NCBI GenBank assembly: GCA_937903095.1
Contig: CALCZN010000312.1
Location: 1 to 9,379 of the forward strand
DNA length: 9,379 nucleotides
Direction: 5' to 3'
Source of the DNA: Zeimonas sp937903095
GTDB lineage: Bacteria; Pseudomonadota; Gammaproteobacteria; Burkholderiales; Burkholderiaceae_E
Numbering within the stretch: position 1 is the stretch's first letter; each line of letters opens with the position of its first letter. Shown piece by piece: positions 6,857-9,379 of the stretch. Under the pieces are notes generated by a model. The model was given only the letters and a program-made list of their open reading frames with translations. It was not told where the DNA came from and searched no databases. A program made the translations under genes and the position numbers.

Positions 6857-7350
6857 CGCCGCCACGCTGGCATCTCGTGTACACGAAGCCGCGCGAGGAA
6901 CGGCGTGCGCTCGAGCATCTGCGCCGCCAGGACTACGAGTGCTACCTGCCCGAACGGCCGGTGGAACGCATGCGCGACGGCCACCGCTGCATCGTGACCG
7001 AACCGCTCTTTCCGCGCTATCTGTTCATCCGTCTGGCACCGGGCACGAGCAACTGGCTGCCCATCCGCTCGACGCGCGGCGTATCGACGATCGTGCGCTT
7101 TGGCAATCGTTTTCCGGCGCTGCCGGATGAAGACATCGAGGCGCTGCGCCAGGGCGAAGTGGCGGTTCGCCCGCTCTTCGAGACCGGCGCGCGGCTCGTT
7201 GCGGTGGAAGGCCCCTTCGCGGGCGTGCAGACCCTGTATCTCGAACCCGACGGCGATACGCGCGTCCGGGTGCTGCTCGAGATTCTCGGCAGCGAGCAGC
7301 GGGTCTCGCTGCCGCTGGCCGGACTGCGGGCAGTGGGTGCATCCGGATAA
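6853..7350 (+). CDS. rfaH: RfaH-type transcription antiterminator (NusG paralogue)
   Basis: A 165-residue protein matching E. coli RfaH (162) over its whole length. The NGN domain (about 4-100) contains TEPLFPRYLFIRL (49-61) and STRGVSTIVRFG (73-84). The KOW domain (about 109-160) contains VAVEGPFAGVQTLYLEPDG (117-135). Residues known in E. coli RfaH to contact the ops DNA align here: Lys12, Arg18, His22, Arg25, Gln26 and Thr74-Arg75. The Glu48-Arg138 interdomain salt bridge that holds RfaH in its closed, fold-switching state corresponds to Glu50 and Arg137. It would bind RNA polymerase paused at ops, suppress pausing and Rho termination, and help recruit ribosomes. The ATG overlaps the wzc stop (ATGA), so it is translated with the export module. 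An ops-like site lies 97 bases after its stop. Other operon-borne NusG paralogues (UpxY, LoaP, TaA) are less similar by eye. Confidence 0.92.
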   Translation: MTPPRWHLVYTKPREERRALEHLRRQDYECYLPERPVERMRDGHRCIVTEPLFPRYLFIRLAPGTSNWLPIRSTRGVSTIVRFGNRFPALPDEDIEALRQGEVAVRPLFETGARLVAVEGPFAGVQTLYLEPDGDTRVRVLLEILGSEQRVSLPLAGLRAVGASG

Positions 7351-7360
7351 CGAGTAGTTC

Positions 7361-7395
7361 CCGCCGCAGCCGATCCGAAGCGATCGGTGCGGCGG
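7361..7395 (+). terminator. Strong GC hairpin after rfaH, no U-tract
   Basis: CCGCCGCAGCCGATC (7361-7375) pairs with GATCGGTGCGGCGG (7382-7395): 14 base pairs with one bulged G at 7369 and a six-base loop. It begins 11 bases after the rfaH stop. No T-run follows, so alone it is not a standard intrinsic terminator; it could be a pause site, an RNA 3'-end stabiliser or part of a termination region with the next hairpin. Confidence 0.6.
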
Positions 7396-7403
7396 ACGAA
7401 TTC

Positions 7404-7423
7404 GGCCCTGAAGGGGCTTGTTT
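7404..7423 (+). terminator. Short hairpin with T-rich tail, terminator-like
   Basis: GCCC (7405-7408) pairs with GGGC (7414-7417), extended by G-U pairs at both ends (7404 with 7418, 7409 with 7413) around a three-base loop. TTGTTT (7418-7423) follows directly. The stem is short and the tail interrupted by G, so efficiency would be low to moderate. This is the only stem in the leader followed by T residues. Confidence 0.4.
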
Positions 7424-7425
7424 CC

Positions 7426-7446
7426 GTGCCGCGCCACGCGCGGCAC
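7426..7446 (+). repeat. Perfect 9-bp hairpin next to the ops-like site
   Basis: GTGCCGCGC (7426-7434) and GCGCGGCAC (7438-7446) are exact reverse complements separated by three bases (an eight-pair stem with a five-base loop is equally likely). The hairpin ends one base before the ops-like core. JUMPstart leaders of RfaH-controlled operons also place an RNA stem-loop just upstream of ops; the sequence itself is not the JUMPstart one. Confidence 0.6.
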
Positions 7447-7458
7447 TGCGGTAGCTAT
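7447..7458 (+). promoter_or_regulatory. ops-like RfaH recruitment site
   Basis: GCGGTAGC at 7448-7455 is identical to the core of the E. coli ops element (GGCGGTAGCGTG). In ops, the outer GC and GC pair across a GGTA loop to form the small non-template-strand hairpin that RfaH reads, and that hairpin is fully kept here. The first base of ops (G) is T here, while the T at ops position 11 is A. I saw no other copy of this 8-mer on either strand of the window. It lies in the leader of rmlB, 97 bases after the end of an RfaH-type gene, 16 bases before the rmlB ATG, and on the correct strand. Confidence 0.6.
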
Positions 7459-7471
7459 TGCCCGTCCAATC

Positions 7472-8539
7472 ATGAAGATTCTCGTCACCGGCGGCGCCGG
7501 CTTCATCGGGTCGGCACTGATCCGGTACCTGATCGAAAACACCAGCGCGGAAGTCGTGAATCTCGACAAGCTGACCTACGCGGCCAATCCCGCATCGTTG
7601 GCCGCGTGCGCCGCGAACACGCGCTACGTTTTCGAGCGTGTCGACATCTGCGACGCAGGCGCCGTGCGGCGCGTCCTGCTCGAGCATCGTCCGGATGCAT
7701 TGCTGCACCTGGCAGCGGAGTCGCACGTAGACCGCTCGATCGACGGCCCTGCGCCGTTCATCGAGACGAACATCAATGGAACCTTCACGCTGCTCGAAGA
7801 AGCACGCGCCTGGTGGCAGGCGCTCGACGAACCGCATCGGCGGGCTTTTCGCTTCCTCCATGTGTCCACCGACGAGGGCTTCGGCGACCTGGGAAACACC
7901 GGTGCGCGGTTCACCGAGACGAGCCGCTACGAGCCGAGCTCTCCGTATTCCGCGAGCAAGGCGGCATCTGACCATCTCGCGCGGGCCTGGCACCGCACGT
8001 TCGGCATGCCGGTGCTCGTGACCAACAGCTCGAACAATTACGGGCCGTACCAGTTTCCGGAGAAACTCATTCCGGTGACGATCCTCAATGCGTTGCAGGG
8101 CCGCTCCCTGCCCGTGTACGGGCGCGGCGACCAGGTGCGCGACTGGCTCCATGTCGACGACCACGTGCGGGCGCTCTGGGAGGTACTGCAGCGCGGGGAA
8201 GCAGGCCGCACCTACAACATCGGCGGCTGCAGCGAAATGCGCAACCTGGAAGTCGTGCGCGCCGTGTGTGCATCGCTCGAGGAACTGGCGCCACGCAGGC
8301 CCCGAGGTGTTCACCGGTACGAAGACTTGATCGCCTTCGTGCCGGATCGGCCCGGCCACGACGTCCGCTACGCGATCGACACCGGCAGGATCGAGCGCGA
8401 GCTGGGCTGGCGCCCGGCCGAGACCTTCTTCAGCGGTTTGCGCAGGACCGTGCAGTGGTATCTGGAAAACGAGCCCTGGTGGCGCGGTGCGCAGGATTGC
8501 AGTCGACGCCGCATCGGGCGTGGGAACCTGGCCGGCTGA
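7472..8539 (+). CDS. rmlB: dTDP-glucose 4,6-dehydratase
   Basis: A 355-residue short-chain dehydrogenase of the RmlB/RfbB family, converting dTDP-D-glucose to dTDP-4-keto-6-deoxy-D-glucose with bound NAD+. The N-terminus has the Rossmann motif TGGAGFIGS (6-14). LHLAAESHVDRSI (78-90) is the family's NAD-binding and active-site segment. The catalytic Thr133-Asp134-Glu135 are present, and YSASK gives the Tyr159/Lys163 pair. SNNYGPYQFPEKLIP (187-201) and RDWLHVDDHVRAL (223-235) are typical of sugar-nucleotide binding. Val after the TDE triad, almost always kept in the family, is Gly here (STDEGFGD). The ATG at 7472 begins exactly at the conserved MKILVTGG, but no Shine-Dalgarno precedes it, which fits RfaH-assisted translation. 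An in-frame TTG at 7418 is a poor alternative inside the hairpin leader. No rmlA is seen in the window. Confidence 0.95.
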   Translation: MKILVTGGAGFIGSALIRYLIENTSAEVVNLDKLTYAANPASLAACAANTRYVFERVDICDAGAVRRVLLEHRPDALLHLAAESHVDRSIDGPAPFIETNINGTFTLLEEARAWWQALDEPHRRAFRFLHVSTDEGFGDLGNTGARFTETSRYEPSSPYSASKAASDHLARAWHRTFGMPVLVTNSSNNYGPYQFPEKLIPVTILNALQGRSLPVYGRGDQVRDWLHVDDHVRALWEVLQRGEAGRTYNIGGCSEMRNLEVVRAVCASLEELAPRRPRGVHRYEDLIAFVPDRPGHDVRYAIDTGRIERELGWRPAETFFSGLRRTVQWYLENEPWWRGAQDCSRRRIGRGNLAG

Positions 8540-8559
8540 CGCCTCTCGGGCGAACGCGC

Positions 8560-8970
8560 GTGGCGCTCGAAGCTTGCCGAATCGTGGAATTGCCCAGGAT
8601 CTCCGATCCGAGAGGCAACCTCACGTTCATCGAGGGCGACCGCCATGTGCCGTTCACCATCCGGCGCGTGTACTACCTGTACGACGTGCCCGGCGGGGCC
8701 GAGCGCGGCGGCCACGCCCATCGGCACCTGGAGCAGTTGATCGTCGCGATGTCCGGCAGCTTCGACGTCGTGCTCGACGACGGCACGAACAGGACGCGCT
8801 TTCACCTGAACCGCTCCTACAACGGCCTGTACGTGTGCCCGATGACCTGGCGCGAACTGGACAACTTCTCTTCCGGTTCGGTGTGCATGGTGCTCGCATC
8901 CCGGCCGTACGAGGAAAGCGACTACTACCGCGACTACGAACGCTTCCTCGAGGAGGCCCGCGCGCAGTGA
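8560..8970 (+). CDS. fdtA: dTDP-4-keto-6-deoxyglucose 3,4-ketoisomerase (FdtA/QdtA family)
   Basis: A 136-residue single-domain cupin (WxcM-like C-terminal family). It would move the keto group of the RmlB product from C4 to C3, preparing it for 3-amination. The signature RRVYYLYDVPGG (35-46) followed by RGGHAHRHLEQLIVAMSGSF (49-68) contains His52 and His54, matching the paired histidines of the FdtA active site. Later family blocks are NGLYVCPMTWRELDNFSSGS (88-107) and VLASRPYEESDYYRDY (111-126). FdtA (galacto product) and QdtA (gluco product) cannot be told apart by eye. The GTG at 8560 gives the family's normal length; GTG at 8584 is a shorter alternative. The gene starts 20 bases after rmlB and overlaps the aminotransferase by four bases (GTGA), so the three are co-translated. 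Confidence 0.88.
   Translation: MALEACRIVELPRISDPRGNLTFIEGDRHVPFTIRRVYYLYDVPGGAERGGHAHRHLEQLIVAMSGSFDVVLDDGTNRTRFHLNRSYNGLYVCPMTWRELDNFSSGSVCMVLASRPYEESDYYRDYERFLEEARAQ
8950..8956 (+). promoter_or_regulatory. Strong Shine-Dalgarno for the aminotransferase gene
   Basis: GAGGAGG lies inside the end of fdtA, ten bases before the GTG at 8967. It is the best ribosome binding sequence in the polysaccharide operon and decides the GTG start, since no ATG is near. Confidence 0.7.
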
Positions 8971-9379
8971 AGGTGCCGTTCCTGGAACTGCGGGCGGCGT
9001 ACCGCGAATTGCGCGACGAGATCGACGGAGCGATCGCCCGCGTGCTCGAGGGGGGTATCTACATACTCGGAGACGAAGTCGAGGCTTTCGAATCGGAGTT
9101 CGCCCTCGCCTGCGGTGCACGGCATGCGGTCGGCGTCGCCAGCGGCCTGGACGCGTTGCATCTCGCCTTGTGTGCGATGGAGATCGGACCCGGCGACGAG
9201 GTGATCGTTCCCTCCAACACCTTTATCGCGACCTGGCTCGCGGTGAGCCGCTGCGGCGCGGCGCCGGTGGCGGTCGAGCCGTGCCCGGACACCGGCAACC
9301 TCGATCCGCTGCGCCTCGAAGCGGCGATCACCGCACGCACGCGCGCGATCGTGCCGGTGCATCTGTACGGCCAGCCCGC
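8967..9379 (+). CDS. DegT/DnrJ/EryC1/StrS sugar aminotransferase (partial, 3' end cut)
   Basis: The first 137 codons of a PLP-dependent sugar aminotransferase; the window ends inside it. It begins VKVPFLELRAAYRELRDEID, a typical start for this family. GILGDEV-like text (ILGDEVEAFESEFA, 33-46) is the conserved N-terminal block. GVASGLDALHLAL (56-68) is the loop that holds the PLP phosphate, with Leu where Thr is usual (SGTDAL). VPSNTFIATWLAV (81-93) and the VEPCPDTGNLDP block (103-114) follow. The catalytic lysine should lie beyond the edge, so activity cannot be judged. After RmlB and FdtA the expected substrate is dTDP-3-keto-6-deoxyhexose, aminated at C3 to Fuc3N or Qui3N (FdtB or QdtB role); that is inferred from order. 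The GTG start overlaps the fdtA stop by four bases. Confidence 0.9.
   Translation, partial: MKVPFLELRAAYRELRDEIDGAIARVLEGGIYILGDEVEAFESEFALACGARHAVGVASGLDALHLALCAMEIGPGDEVIVPSNTFIATWLAVSRCGAAPVAVEPCPDTGNLDPLRLEAAITARTRAIVPVHLYGQP

Noticed and set aside
7404..7423. Reading the leader hairpin as a full stop to the operon after rfaH
   Set aside because: The stem is short, the tail has only interrupted T residues, and the downstream genes belong to the same pathway; partial termination or pausing is more plausible.
7025..8359. A 444-codon open frame on the minus strand across rfaH and rmlB
   Set aside because: It is antisense to two clearly recognised genes. Long antisense frames are common when third positions are almost all G or C, and its translation has no recognisable motif.
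1..9379. CRISPR array, tRNA or rRNA gene, insertion-sequence ends
   Set aside because: I saw no regularly spaced repeats, no cloverleaf-like sequence, no transposase motif and no terminal inverted repeats in either strand.

Overview
The window is GC-rich throughout, with strong G/C bias at third codon positions. The closest family resemblances of its genes (Wza, Wzc, RfaH, RmlB) are to proteobacterial proteins. A high-GC beta- or gammaproteobacterium is the best guess; this is inferred from gene types and composition, not from a marker gene.

Left third (1-2845), accessory in character. Positions 1-310 hold no gene I can support. A type II toxin-antitoxin pair of the VapBC type follows (356-993), with an operator-like repeat over its promoter. 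Tail to tail with it, on the minus strand, lies a decayed gene broken by several frameshifts (1002-1558). After an AT-rich leader comes a gene for a PAS/histidine-kinase-like protein whose catalytic motifs are degenerate (1745-2845).

Right two thirds (2887-9379), an exopolysaccharide or capsule operon of the Wzx/Wzy type, all on the plus strand and tightly packed. First comes the export and control module: a low-molecular-weight protein tyrosine phosphatase (Wzb), the outer-membrane export lipoprotein Wza, and the inner-membrane copolymerase and tyrosine autokinase Wzc with a C-terminal tyrosine cluster. Next, overlapping wzc by four bases, is an RfaH-type NusG paralogue. Then comes a 121-base leader with three hairpins and a sequence identical to the 8-base core of the RfaH recruitment site ops. 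Beyond it is the nucleotide-sugar module: RmlB (dTDP-glucose 4,6-dehydratase), an FdtA-type dTDP-4-keto-6-deoxyglucose 3,4-ketoisomerase, and the start of a DegT/DnrJ/EryC1/StrS aminotransferase cut by the window edge.

How they fit together: RmlB, FdtA and the aminotransferase are the consecutive steps that make a dTDP-3-amino-3,6-dideoxyhexose (Fuc3N or Qui3N type). Wza and Wzc polymerise and export the glycan, and Wzb resets Wzc phosphorylation. The most interesting feature is the 7351-7471 leader. It looks like an internal checkpoint: the RfaH-like protein encoded just upstream could load at the ops-like site, carry RNA polymerase through the long distal operon, and help translate rmlB, which lacks a clear Shine-Dalgarno sequence.
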